Source: Paulinella micropora (lineage: Eukaryota > Cercozoa > Imbricatea > Euglyphida). Taken from it: a stretch of DNA of 44,252 nucleotides. Below, one piece after another: positions 26,766 through 35,258 of this stretch. The stretch is from positions 180,582-224,833 of the forward strand of contig BJOX01000023.1 in NCBI GenBank assembly GCA_009731375.1, read 5' to 3'. Position numbers and translations under genes: made by a program. The notes beneath the pieces are model-generated. The model was not told the origin of the DNA, did not search any database, and saw nothing but the letters and a program-made list of their open reading frames with translations. Every line of letters begins with the position of its first letter. Positions within the stretch are counted from its first letter, which is position 1.

Positions 26766-26908
26766 TGTATATTATGGAATAGATTTTTTGGTTTGGAATT
26801 AATCCCAATGATTTATATTATGGTTGTGCTATTTGTTTAGATGATAATTATATAAATGTAAAAAAAAATTTATTGGAAAAAAATAATTAATTGTAATGGT
26901 AATTAGTT

Positions 26909-27163
26909 TTACCGTATTTCAACTTCTACAACACTTTCCATTTTTTGTTTCTTTTTCATCGCATATCGCTCCTTCCTTTTCGCAGATATGGCTTCTTTAT
27001 TCCTTTCATAATATGAAACACCAGCCTTTCTATACATTTCTGGGTTTTTTAAGACATATCTTCTTGAAGCCTCGTAATGAGCTTTTTTCTTTTCTTCATC
27101 AGATGTATATTTAGCAGGTCGCCCTAACTTTACAGAGCCGACTGGTCCGCTTTGTGATGGCAT
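26909..27163 (-). CDS. Small basic DNA-binding-type protein with AT-hook motif, 84 aa
   Basis: Residues about 12-18 hold GRPAKY, an AT-hook-like core. They are followed by two or three imperfect repeats of a short helical unit with aromatic and basic residues (KAHYEASRRYVLKNPEMYRK, then SYYERNKEAISAKRKERY). Similar R/Y/N-rich repeats occur in small proteins of large DNA viruses and may bind AT-rich DNA. It is near the right end, upstream of the polymerase on the same strand, which suggests an early replication-linked role; that is inference. Confidence 0.6.
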   Translation of the reverse strand: MPSQSGPVGSVKLGRPAKYTSDEEKKKAHYEASRRYVLKNPEMYRKAGVSYYERNKEAISAKRKERYAMKKKQKMESVVEVEIR

Positions 27164-27234
27164 AGTTCACCAAAACTCTATATGTGTATTGTTATATAAT
27201 AATAATCATAATTATATAAATTAAAAATTAATTC

Positions 27235-27537
27235 TTATTGTTTTACTTGAATTGTTATCTCCATTCCGTAATTCTTACCTAGACCGCCACCATATACTTT
27301 ATAATGAACTTTTCGTTTTTCTGGTAGTTTCTCGTTTATTTCTTTTGCTAGTTCTTTCGCCACATAACCCAAATGTTTTCCATCACTTGTTTCAACTTTA
27401 ATAGCATTTTTGTCAAATTAATTATTCGGTTCTTTCACTATATAAACATTCGTTCTTGGATTGCGAATGAGATATATTAAATTATTTTGTCTCCCCTCAA
27501 ATGTCACCCCGACGACTTTCGTTCCGATGAACACCAT
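27235..27537 (-). pseudogene. HIRAN-domain protein with an in-frame stop
   Basis: About 100 codons on the minus strand. The part before the stop has KVVGVTFEGRQ and, at its end, VKEPNN. Past a TAA at 27418-27420 the same frame resumes with FDKNAIKV, GKHLGYVAKELAKEI and a C-terminal ITIQVKQ. Together these are the ordered motifs of a HIRAN domain, known from Rad5/HLTF-type proteins to bind DNA 3' ends and also found alone. The stop replaces one residue between the EPNN and FDKNAI motifs. Other genes here use TAA as stop, so code reassignment is unlikely. It is either a real nonsense mutation or a base error. Outermost gene at the right end; an ACTATATAG-like sequence lies upstream. Confidence 0.75.
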
Positions 27538-27676
27538 TTCTATTAGTTCTATATAGTTGTTATTATATTTTTTTAGATGATAATTAATTAAATGATAAAT
27601 AATTAAATGATTAATATTTAAATTTCGCTTCCTTTTTGATTTCGTCTTGATTTCTTCTTGTTTGCTGATTTTTGGA

Positions 27677-27754
27677 GATTTTTGGTCCGAAAGACACTTT
27701 TCATAGAGGGCATTTTTCCTAAAAATGACCCTATGAAAAGTGTAATCATCTTCT
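27677..27754 (-). repeat. Right terminal inverted repeat, 78 bp
   Basis: Exact reverse complement of 6987-7064, ending ...CATCTTCT. Imperfect similarity runs further inward to about 27624. It contains the same internal hairpin. Perfect identity between the two ends indicates recent insertion or gene conversion during replication. Confidence 0.95.
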
Positions 27755-27760
27755 AGACTG
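27755..27760 (+). repeat. Right target-site duplication AGACTG
   Basis: Identical to 6981-6986 and directly abutting the right inverted repeat; it confirms both element boundaries. Confidence 0.9.
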
Positions 27761-27944
27761 GGTAGGTCCCGCATGCAGGTACTCACAGGGGTAGCAGACA
27801 TTTCATATCTGCCAGCGCATGAGGACGTTTTGTGGTAAGTATCTGGGACGCCTCGAAACCCGTCACCACCCCTAGATCGCGGAATGTAAATACCCCTTTG
27901 ATCCCACGTGGTGTATGTCTTATAAAAAACAACACAACGACATG

Positions 27945-28100
27945 GCCTCGGAACCAACACAACAACATAGCCTCGGAACCCACATCGACATAGCCTCGGA
28001 ACCCACACAACAACAGAGCCTCGGAACCAACACAACAACATAGCCTCGGAACCAACACAACAACATAGCCTCGGAGCCAACACAACGACATAGCCTCGAA
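27945..28100 (+). repeat. 25-bp minisatellite, about six copies
   Basis: Tandem copies of a unit beginning GCCTCGGAACC followed by a CACAACAACATA-type stretch. One unit is 23 bp, and the last is partial and diverged (GCCTCGAAACC). Minus-strand frames read it as repeated GSEAMLLCWFR-type peptides, an artefact of the 25-bp period. Confidence 0.85.
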
Positions 28101-28162
28101 ACCAGTGGGAAGAGGCCCAACCACCTCCTCTTCCCGTGGGGTGCCATACTGTGCACCCCTCC

Positions 28163-28164
<2 letters not shown>

Positions 28165-28261
<97 letters not shown>

Positions 28262-28480
28262 TAATTTTTTCTGGTGTTAACAGATTGATGGCTGACATGA
28301 GTCGCAGCTTCAGTTCGCTGTGCGATCCGAGTTGCAGTTTCGGTTCTTCATCTTCTTCATCTTCTTCATCTTCTTCCTCCTCCTCTACTTCTACTTCTTC
28401 TTCTCCTTCTTCTTCTCCTTCTTCTTCTTCTTCTTCTTCTTCTCCTCCTCCTTCTCCTTCTCCTCCTCCTTCTTCTGTGC
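28165..28480. repeat. (ATA)n and (CTT/CTC)n arrays
   Basis: (ATA)n at about 28165-28261, then a short unique stretch, then a Ser-coding-like CTT/CTC/CTA array at about 28335-28480. The ORF through both (poly-Asn, then poly-Ser) is not supported as a gene. Confidence 0.9.
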
Positions 28481-28760
28481 ACGCTTTGCGTGGTCTTAAG
28501 GGGCGCTTCGCGCCTGGACATACTAACCCTGGCCAGAAGAGGCCTGACCTCGCATACAGTCCAGCTATTGCGTGACCAGAGAAAAATTCAAGAGGAGCGA
28601 AACCGCTTCAACAAGTTAATCAAAGCTCAAATTGAGTTATATTTTAGACGAACGGTGACATTTTCATGGCGCTTGCAGTGCAAGACGAAAAAACCTTCAC
28701 TGTTTTCCAGCCACGTTCTCTTGGTTCTTTCACCTCATCTCTCTTTCTCTCTCTCTCTCT

Positions 28761-28804
<44 letters not shown>

Positions 28805-28981
28805 NNNNNNNNNNCTATCTATCCCTGCCCCCCCCCTCCCCCTTCTTTTCTCTTCTTCTTCTTCTTCTCCTGATGAATTTTTAAAACTGTATAGAATCTG
28901 TCGCGGGCGTCCAACTGAATCATATCTCTTTCACAGCGAGGGCTATTCATGGAGCCCAAGAAATCGAATACACGTATGTGA

Positions 28982-28985
<4 letters not shown>
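28481..28985. other. Unique stretch, poly-C and 10-N gap
   Basis: About 250 bp of non-repetitive sequence without a supported gene, then (CT)n, about 40 C, ten N at 28805-28814, and C/T-rich sequence. Homopolymer at the gap edge again points to an assembly break. Confidence 0.5.
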
Positions 28986-29035
<50 letters not shown>

Positions 29036-29095
29036 TCTCTCCTTCTCTCTCTTTCTCTTTCTATCTGTTATTCTGTCTGTCTGCGCCTCTCTCTC

Positions 29096-29148
<53 letters not shown>

Positions 29149-29180
29149 CTCGCTCTTCTACGCACACACACGGATACAAA

Positions 29181-29214
<34 letters not shown>

Positions 29215-29247
29215 CTTTTCTGTTCTCTGTGTGTGTCTGTCTGTTTG

Positions 29248-29282
<35 letters not shown>

Positions 29283-29309
29283 CTCGCTCTTCCACGCACA
29301 CACACGCAC

Positions 29310-29376
<67 letters not shown>

Positions 29377-29524
29377 CGCTCGCTCGCTCGCTCGCTTGCT
29401 TCTTTGCTTTCTCTTAGGGCTATGACTGATAAAAAACTGACAGCTTTGATTTCAGAGAGAATGAAGGCAGTCACCGGGCGAGATCTTATATTTGCAATTA
29501 TACAAGCAGGAGAACAGCAATGTT

Positions 29525-29605
<81 letters not shown>
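28986..29605. repeat. (CT)n arrays followed by a (GA)n array
   Basis: (CT)n with GTCT and CGCT variants at about 28986-29400, containing two copies of an insert with core CACGCACACACA, then a short unique part and (GA)n at about 29529-29602. The opposed CT and GA tracts could pair with each other. Confidence 0.9.
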
Positions 29606-30175
29606 AAACTGATGTCAGTGTTCTGTTATGTCTTCTTGAAGGCCAAGTTGGCTGGGGAATTCAAGACAAGATGCCTTCTGATTTCCCCTCAGAGCTCTGG
29701 AAACCTTTAGCTGATACCAAAAGTACTGACAGTAAACCTCGAAAGGTAACTTGATGAGTTTTTTTCACGATTCCTTACATGCTAATAACGGAACACAGCC
29801 ATATGATTGACAAAAGTAATATCATGTGCATTTTACACAGGAAGCATTAGTAGAAATACTTCGCTGGATCGACTCACGCGCACCGCCCGCGTCAGCTCTT
29901 CTCACATGTACCCCGCGGCAGTCAGCGCTTGTTACTATCCCTGCACGTGAAGTAACTCATAGAGCTCGAGGTAACCACTTCTTGAATAGAAAAAATTGTT
30001 CAGCAGATTTAGAGCTGAAACTTAGGATGCTCAAGAAAAGGCGATGGTTTGAAATTATATGATGTATGTGTGAGAACTGTTCTTGACACTGTGTTATGTA
30101 TATTCTTTACGGGTCCACATGTTTTTACTGTATACTGTGCAGCTGCTCGGAAACGATCGACGAGTACCAAAGCTT
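29606..30175. other. Non-coding host sequence
   Basis: Unique sequence between the GA tract and the TTC arrays. Two short open frames (about 70-80 codons) show no recognisable domain. Nothing else is supported. Confidence 0.35.
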
Positions 30176-30208
30176 CTTCTTCCTCCTCCTCCTCCTCCTC
30201 CCTCCTCC

Positions 30209-30239
<31 letters not shown>

Positions 30240-30640
30240 CTTCTTCTTCTTCTTCTTCTTCTTCTGTTGCTGCTGCTGCTGTTCTTCTTTCTTCTTCTTC
30301 TTTTTTTTTTTTCTTCTTCTTCTTCTTCTTCTTCTTCTTCTTCTTCTTCTTCTTCTTCTGTTTCTGTTTCTTCTTCTTCTTCTGTTTCTGTTTCTGCTTC
30401 TTCTGATGTTCTTTCTTCTTCTTCTTCTTCTTCTTCTTCTTCTTCTTCTTCTTCTTCTTCTTCTTCTTCTTCTTCTTCTTCTTCTTCTGCTTCTGCTTCT
30501 GCTTCTGCTTCTGTTTCTGTTTCTTCTGCTCTTGCTTCTTCTGCTCTTGCTTCTTTTCCTGCTGCTCTTCCTTCTCCTTCCGCTGCTGCTCCGCCGTCTT
30601 CCGCTTCTTCCTCTTTCCGTCATCCTTACTCTGCTGTTCC
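30176..30640. repeat. (TTC)n array grading into CTG/TCT codon-like repeats
   Basis: About 330 bp of TTC repeats with TGC, TTT and CTG interruptions, then a less regular Ser/Ala/Pro-coding-like stretch to about 30640. It has coding-like composition but no clear gene start. Confidence 0.8.
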
Positions 30641-31122
30641 AGCGTGAGTTAACAATAATTTACAAATGTTTTCTTTTCCACCTATTTCTTATGATCAAAC
30701 GCAGCGTGGTTCTTTTTCTCATCCTTTTGCTTTCTATCGTCCTCATCCTCCCTCATCTTTTCCTACGTATACTCCTGCTCTTTCTGGTCCTGCTGTTGCA
30801 ACTTCTGCGCAGCCAAGGCCAGTAAGTAGTTCTCATGTTCCTCCCTCTCCTTCTTTGCCTACTCCTGCTCCTTCTGCTTCTACTGCTGTTTCATCTGCGT
30901 AGCCGAGGCTAGACAGTCTTTCTCGTCCTCCTCTCTCCTTTTCCTACTCCTTCTGTTTCTGCTGCTCCTCCGTCTTCTGCGCCGCCAGCCTCAGTACGTC
31001 CTTCTCGTCGACTTCGCAGTCATTCTTTGGCTACCACTCCTTCTGCCTCTTCTGCTCTTCCAGCTCCGCCGCGACTGCAAAAAAGGAAAAGAAAAAGGAA
31101 AGAAATAGTCGATGTCTAGTAA
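30641..31122 (+). pseudogene. Decayed Pro/Ser/Ala-rich repeat-coding relic
   Basis: A roughly 100-bp unit recurs about three times. Its translation is of type QPRPVSSSHVPPSPSLPTPA, but copies are separated by an in-frame stop (about 30900) and a frame change. The last copy ends in a basic tail (QKRKRKRKEIVDV) and TAG at about 31120. GTGAGT at about 30644 and a pyrimidine-rich stretch ending CAG at about 30705 could delimit a short intron. Either a degraded host gene or an exon set that cannot be resolved by eye. Confidence 0.3.
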
Positions 31123-31144
31123 CTGTCATCGTGGGGGGGGGGAA

Positions 31145-31154
31145 NNNNNNNNNN
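31145..31154. other. 10-N assembly gap after a G-run
   Basis: Ten N directly after GGGGGGGGGAA. Same pattern (homopolymer plus fixed 10 N) as at 4645 and 28805. Confidence 0.9.
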
Positions 31155-31489
31155 TCCTCTCTCTCTCTCTGGATTTTAAAATTATCTCAACTGACTCAAG
31201 TTTACAGTTATGTTTCACTTATGAATTAATACTATTACAGCAACGCTCTGTGCCCGGTCACGGAGGCTTGACTTATTTGAATTACAATCAATAGTAATTG
31301 CAAAGCATAGAAATAAGCATAGTCATGAAAAAAAAGGTATTGCTACTGTATTATATATATCAATATTTTATATTAATATTATTTATTTTAATAAATATTT
31401 GTACATTAATCATGAAAATTCTAATTTTTATCAGAATGACTTCCGTGACATATAGACAAATATCATCTATCTATTTTTAGGGCCACTGT

Positions 31490-31534
31490 TAGGGTTAGGG
31501 TTAGGGTTAGGGTTAGCCTCGTCAGGGTTAGTGT
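31490..31534 (+). repeat. Telomere-like TTAGGG repeat, left of the retrotransposon
   Basis: About four TTAGGG units, a CCTCGTC interruption, then GGGTTAGTGT abutting the 5' LTR. It has the same orientation and unit variants as the tract right of the 3' LTR at 42156, so the retrotransposon split one array. Confidence 0.9.
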
Positions 31535-31772
31535 TGTAGGCATCACCCCCCGGATAGCCGGTAAAAAGTACCTTTTCCTGGTGACAGGTGCACCAGCTTG
31601 TTTTTCAGTATTATTTGTCCGGATTGGACCTGATGCCATTTTATTCCTGGTCTGTTGCCGTTTTCCTTTTTGGCTTCACTGAGCTAATATAACGAGACAT
31701 CATTCTCATTCTTGAGGACTGTGTTTGGTTGTATTACCGACTTTTTTCAAGCTATCGTTGGGGGCATTTACA
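31535..31772 (+). repeat. 5' LTR, 238 bp
   Basis: Starts TGTAGGCATCACC and ends GGGGGCATTTACA, the canonical TG...CA ends. Differs from the 3' LTR by T/C in CTAATATAACG and A/G in TTTTTTCAAGC. It must hold the promoter and polyadenylation signals, but no clear TATA box was identified. Confidence 0.95.
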
Positions 31773-31774
31773 TT

Positions 31775-31792
31775 TGGAGTCCACATCACTAG
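31775..31792 (+). promoter_or_regulatory. Putative primer-binding site
   Basis: TGGAGTCCACATCACTAG starts two bases after the 5' LTR. TGG is expected opposite a tRNA 3' CCA. The matching tRNA could not be named, so this rests on position and the TGG. Confidence 0.45.
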
Positions 31793-32558
31793 GGTGATTT
31801 CTTTCTGCTTTGCCACACAGGCAACAGAGTGAATTTTCACTGACCTGTCTCACACGGGGACGTCAGACGAAAACAAATACTCCAACACAGCTCCCTCATA
31901 ACTCTTTCACAAAACAAATAATTTGATTGGTCTCAAGCAGGTGTCTCGTACCCTCTAGCCCAATCAGTATCTGTGTGCTCACAAGGAGACATCAGATACA
32001 AACTCTCTGTCGTTCTTGCTGTTCTCACACAGAGACCAAGAAGAAGGAGGTGGACAGAAGAGTGAAGGAACACACACAAAACACAAACAAGCATAGGGAC
32101 AGGAGCACAACACTCTACCCTTCTAGTTTGTGCATTTATCTGCATTATCTCACACATACGTCAGAGTATTTTTGCAAATCTCTGATCGTTTTCTAAAGGT
32201 AGGTCTGAGAACCTATCCGACCGACTGTCGACTTCTCAAGGAGAGCTTTTCTAGCTTCTCTATTACTATCTGTGTGTAGGTCCAAGTGCCTCATACTAGA
32301 TACAATATAGAAAAGAAGGAGGAGAAAGTAATCTGAGTAAGGAGAACAAGAAATCGGAGAAAGTCTCAAAGACTATTTTTCTCAAACAAAAACAAACATA
32401 CAAACAGTGTTTCATAGAGGACAGGGAATCTTATCCTACCCTCTCTATTAGTTTCTCTCTTCACTAGTCAATCGACTGAAGGAGGAACAGAACACAAACG
32501 AACAAAAACCAAACATAGGAGCTGACACTGTCCTCCTGTTGATCACTACTACGACATC
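31793..32558 (+). other. Retrotransposon 5' leader
   Basis: About 770 bp without a supported ORF. Long untranslated leaders in LTR elements usually hold packaging signals; none could be recognised here. Confidence 0.5.
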
Positions 32559-35255
32559 ATGTCGACAGAGACCGCCGAAGTGAGTGAATTCTCGGAGGCA
32601 GATCAAAGAAGAGAAGAAGAAGAAGCAGGAGGAGGAGGAGGAAGAGGATTGAATGAAGGAGGAGGAGGAGGATTGAATGAAGGAGGAGGAGGAGATGAAG
32701 GAGTAGGAGGAGGAGTAGAAGAGGGCTGGGATGATGAAGGAAGATATGGAGGAGACGAAGATGAAGGAGGATTTGAACAAGAAGAGACGGGAGGAGGAGG
32801 AGCATATGGTAATCCCTTACCACCTGCCTACACGGGAGGAGGAGGACGAAAAATGATCGACTTGATTCATAGTGATGGAGAGGAGATCACAGTGGAGGAA
32901 CAACAGTGGGTGCAAGACCACTATGACCTCACTAAAGAAGAGTTTGATAACAAGATGGGGGTAGAGAAGGATACCTATGTGTGGATCCCTCAGGATCAAA
33001 GAAGAGAGAAAAGTCGTGCTAAAAAGGATGTCTATATCCTATTATCAAACACAGCACAGCTCCTCGGCAAACTGGTCTCTGATCCAGAAGAGAGAAAGAA
33101 GATACAGCATATCAAGTTTGGGGACACACACACCCACCTTGAATTACTCGATGCTATCTTTGGGGTGTACACTCAAACCCTGATTTGGGAACGTACATAC
33201 GGCCCACGATGTGAGGGTTACCTCCAGTACACAAACCCAAGAGCAACGGCCAGATTCCTCGCGACTGGTCAGGAGGCAGTCGATGTAACAAAAATGAAGA
33301 CCAATCTGGGTTCGAAAAACTCGAGTGGCATATTTCATTTTTTTACAATGGAAATAAAGGCCTTGGAGGAGGGGAAGGCAGAGATGGAAAAAAGCATTAA
33401 GGCAGCAGGAGAAACTCATCCTGTGATTGATGAGTTAGAGAAGACCGACAGAGTTCTGACCAAGATCAGACTGTTGATGGGTGCGTTACTGCACAAGGAG
33501 GCATGGAAGAGATGGATTCCTACCAAGGATCACTCTGTCCTTAAATCACTTAGTAACGCACCACCGGTCGCCAACAAAGCAGGTGTTGACCAATATGTGG
33601 AGAAATATAATTTTCTCAGATCTGCTTCTGAATTGGTGGCCTTTATCACTCATGCTCAAAAGCTGGTGATATCTGAGAAGAAGAAGGCGAAAGAGAATGA
33701 GGAGTTCGAGAAGACGATGAGACTGGAAAGAATGAAAGCAAAAGTGAGTGGTGCAAAGACACACCCTCCGACATATTTGACCCCACCAGCTCCTGCCCCA
33801 CCAGCCCCTGCACCCTCGGGCTCAACTACGGTGGTGGTCACAAACACGGAGAAGAAGGACAGACAGAACATCATAAATGCCTTCAAGGGGAAGAAAGGAG
33901 GAGTGGCAAGTCTCATGCTATATGCCAAGACGAGCTCAGACAAAGACTCTGATGCTTCGCTTTTGAGCAAGCTCAAAGAGATCAATGCCTGCATGAAGGC
34001 TTTTCCTTGCGACGAAACGCAGGAATACGAGGCCCTTGTTACTGTTTTTGACCAATCTCTAGTCTCGGAGGGATTTGATCTGACACAGTACAAGTTTTTG
34101 AGAAAGAAGGAGGAGATTAAGAGAAACAATGCAACAGGCCTAGACGCTCAGTGTGAACTGGCGGTGGCCACACTCATTTCATATTTTCAATCTCATGGAT
34201 ACCAGCATCTCTGCACTGGTACTCTCATAGGATTTGAAATCTTTGAGACAGTGGCGATGAGTTTGAGGAGTGCTGTTGGCTTGGCGGCGACCCTTACGGA
34301 GGTAGTTTCCTCCTATGGGCTATTCTATGGCCGCAAGTCGATCATCCTCTATTTCTTTTCGGCGTTACACACAGTTAACCCGAGTAAGCTTACTCAGCTC
34401 ATACAACAATGCTCGACGTTTAGCTCAGTGAAGTCCAAGAACTTCCTCGAGACACACGTGTTCGAAAATACGGTTCAAAGCGTTGCTCCGTCAGCACTGT
34501 TTCAAGAAGTGATGAGTGCATGCTCAAACATGGACTCGCTCACGGAGGCACATACGGCACAGGCAGGCGGTGTACCTGTTGGCGCACAAGCCACGTACAC
34601 AAACAGAGTTGCCGGTTGGAAGAGACAGAGAGAGCCAGACCTGAAGACCGCATGTTGGAGGTGGTTCGCGGGCTTGCAGTGTAAGGCACAGATGGAGAAC
34701 AGAGACTGCTCTTTCAATCATGATAGGCAGAACCCAACAGCAAGGGCAAATTTTCTGAGCAGGACGGAAGGCAAGGAACCGGGCCTTTTCAATATGCTTC
34801 AGATTGCCGCTGTGAACGAAGGTTGGTATGCCAATATGTGTGATGATGAGGAGTTACGAGAGGCAATCATTACCTACATGAAGAGGATGAAGGAGAAGAA
34901 GGAGGAAAGGGAGAGACAAAAGAACTTAAAGGCCTCTCAAAGAGGACGAGAAGGAGGAGCAGGAGCAGGAGGACGAGGAGGAGGAGGAGGAGGAGGAGGA
35001 GGAGGAGGAACATGGAGAGGAGCCTCGAGGTGGCAGGGAACCCCTCAGAGAGGAAGAGGAGGAGGTCGGGGATATACCCCTTATGGAGGGAGAGCTGTTC
35101 GAGCTCCAGCCCCCCCACCCAGAGGAGGAGGAGGCTCGTGGGCAAGCTCCAACCCAAATTTCGGTCGAGCTCAGGCCTACAACACTGCCTCGGAGACCGA
35201 TACGTCATCCTACCCGGACACTACTCAAGGTAATCGTTTCGAGGTGGTGGAATGA
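32559..35255 (+). CDS. gag: Gag polyprotein with CCCH finger and RGG tail, 898 aa
   Basis: Forms the retrotransposon particle and binds its RNA. Residues about 20-95 are Gly/Glu-rich. About 105-400 is a helical capsid-like part. About 405-435 is a Pro-rich linker (PPTYLTPPAPAPPAPAP). About 440-680 is a second helical domain. The usual CCHC knuckle is absent. Instead there is C699-x8-C708-x8-C717-x3-H721 (CWRWFAGLQC...), a CCCH-type finger. The C-terminus (about 800-870) is RGG-box-like (GRGGGGGGG, WRGASRWQG), another RNA-binding type. ATG 32559 follows the leader. It ends at TGA 35253, directly in frame with pol. Nearly twice the size of common Ty3 Gags. Confidence 0.85.
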   Translation: MSTETAEVSEFSEADQRREEEEAGGGGGRGLNEGGGGGLNEGGGGDEGVGGGVEEGWDDEGRYGGDEDEGGFEQEETGGGGAYGNPLPPAYTGGGGRKMIDLIHSDGEEITVEEQQWVQDHYDLTKEEFDNKMGVEKDTYVWIPQDQRREKSRAKKDVYILLSNTAQLLGKLVSDPEERKKIQHIKFGDTHTHLELLDAIFGVYTQTLIWERTYGPRCEGYLQYTNPRATARFLATGQEAVDVTKMKTNLGSKNSSGIFHFFTMEIKALEEGKAEMEKSIKAAGETHPVIDELEKTDRVLTKIRLLMGALLHKEAWKRWIPTKDHSVLKSLSNAPPVANKAGVDQYVEKYNFLRSASELVAFITHAQKLVISEKKKAKENEEFEKTMRLERMKAKVSGAKTHPPTYLTPPAPAPPAPAPSGSTTVVVTNTEKKDRQNIINAFKGKKGGVASLMLYAKTSSDKDSDASLLSKLKEINACMKAFPCDETQEYEALVTVFDQSLVSEGFDLTQYKFLRKKEEIKRNNATGLDAQCELAVATLISYFQSHGYQHLCTGTLIGFEIFETVAMSLRSAVGLAATLTEVVSSYGLFYGRKSIILYFFSALHTVNPSKLTQLIQQCSTFSSVKSKNFLETHVFENTVQSVAPSALFQEVMSACSNMDSLTEAHTAQAGGVPVGAQATYTNRVAGWKRQREPDLKTACWRWFAGLQCKAQMENRDCSFNHDRQNPTARANFLSRTEGKEPGLFNMLQIAAVNEGWYANMCDDEELREAIITYMKRMKEKKEERERQKNLKASQRGREGGAGAGGRGGGGGGGGGGGTWRGASRWQGTPQRGRGGGRGYTPYGGRAVRAPAPPPRGGGGSWASSNPNFGRAQAYNTASETDTSSYPDTTQGNRFEVVE

Positions 35256-35258
35256 CTG
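35253..35258 (+). promoter_or_regulatory. Putative stop-codon readthrough site between gag and pol
   Basis: Gag ends TGA followed by CTG, and the pol frame continues in the same phase without another stop for 1,937 codons. Pol has no ATG near its start. UGA followed by CU is a known leaky context. This predicts a Gag-Pol fusion by readthrough and not by frameshift. Confidence 0.7.

Larger units (their letters stand above)
6987..27754. mobile_element. Complete Maverick/Polinton-type integrated virus, 20.8 kb
   Basis: Bounded by perfect 78-bp inverted repeats (5' AG, 3' CT) and a 6-bp duplication. It encodes the hallmark set: rve integrase, family B DNA polymerase, FtsK/HerA-type packaging ATPase, adenain-like protease, penton and major capsid protein. 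About twenty genes lie on both strands without visible introns. Composition is more AT-rich than the retrotransposon in the same window. The order ATPase, (basic protein), protease, penton, MCP follows mavirus-type virophages and many polinton-like viruses. The extra fibre, second attachment-type protein and lipase fit polinton-like viruses of protists. Placement among Polinton, polinton-like virus and endogenous virophage needs MCP and polymerase phylogeny. Confidence 0.95.

Noticed and set aside
27940-28100. CRISPR-like array
   Set aside because: Units are contiguous 25-bp tandem repeats without distinct spacers, in eukaryotic DNA.
27418-28298. Long minus-strand frames of 171-248 codons across the right provirus end
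   Set aside because: They cross the target-site duplication and read the 25-bp minisatellite; only the last 39 codons of the longer one belong to the HIRAN gene.
30009-30825. Poly-Leu, poly-Ser and Arg-rich frames in the TTC array
   Set aside because: Simple-repeat translations in every frame.
32448-35208. Minus-strand frames opposite gag
   Set aside because: Shadows of the Gly/Glu-rich and RGG coding; gag itself is a complete intact frame with domains.
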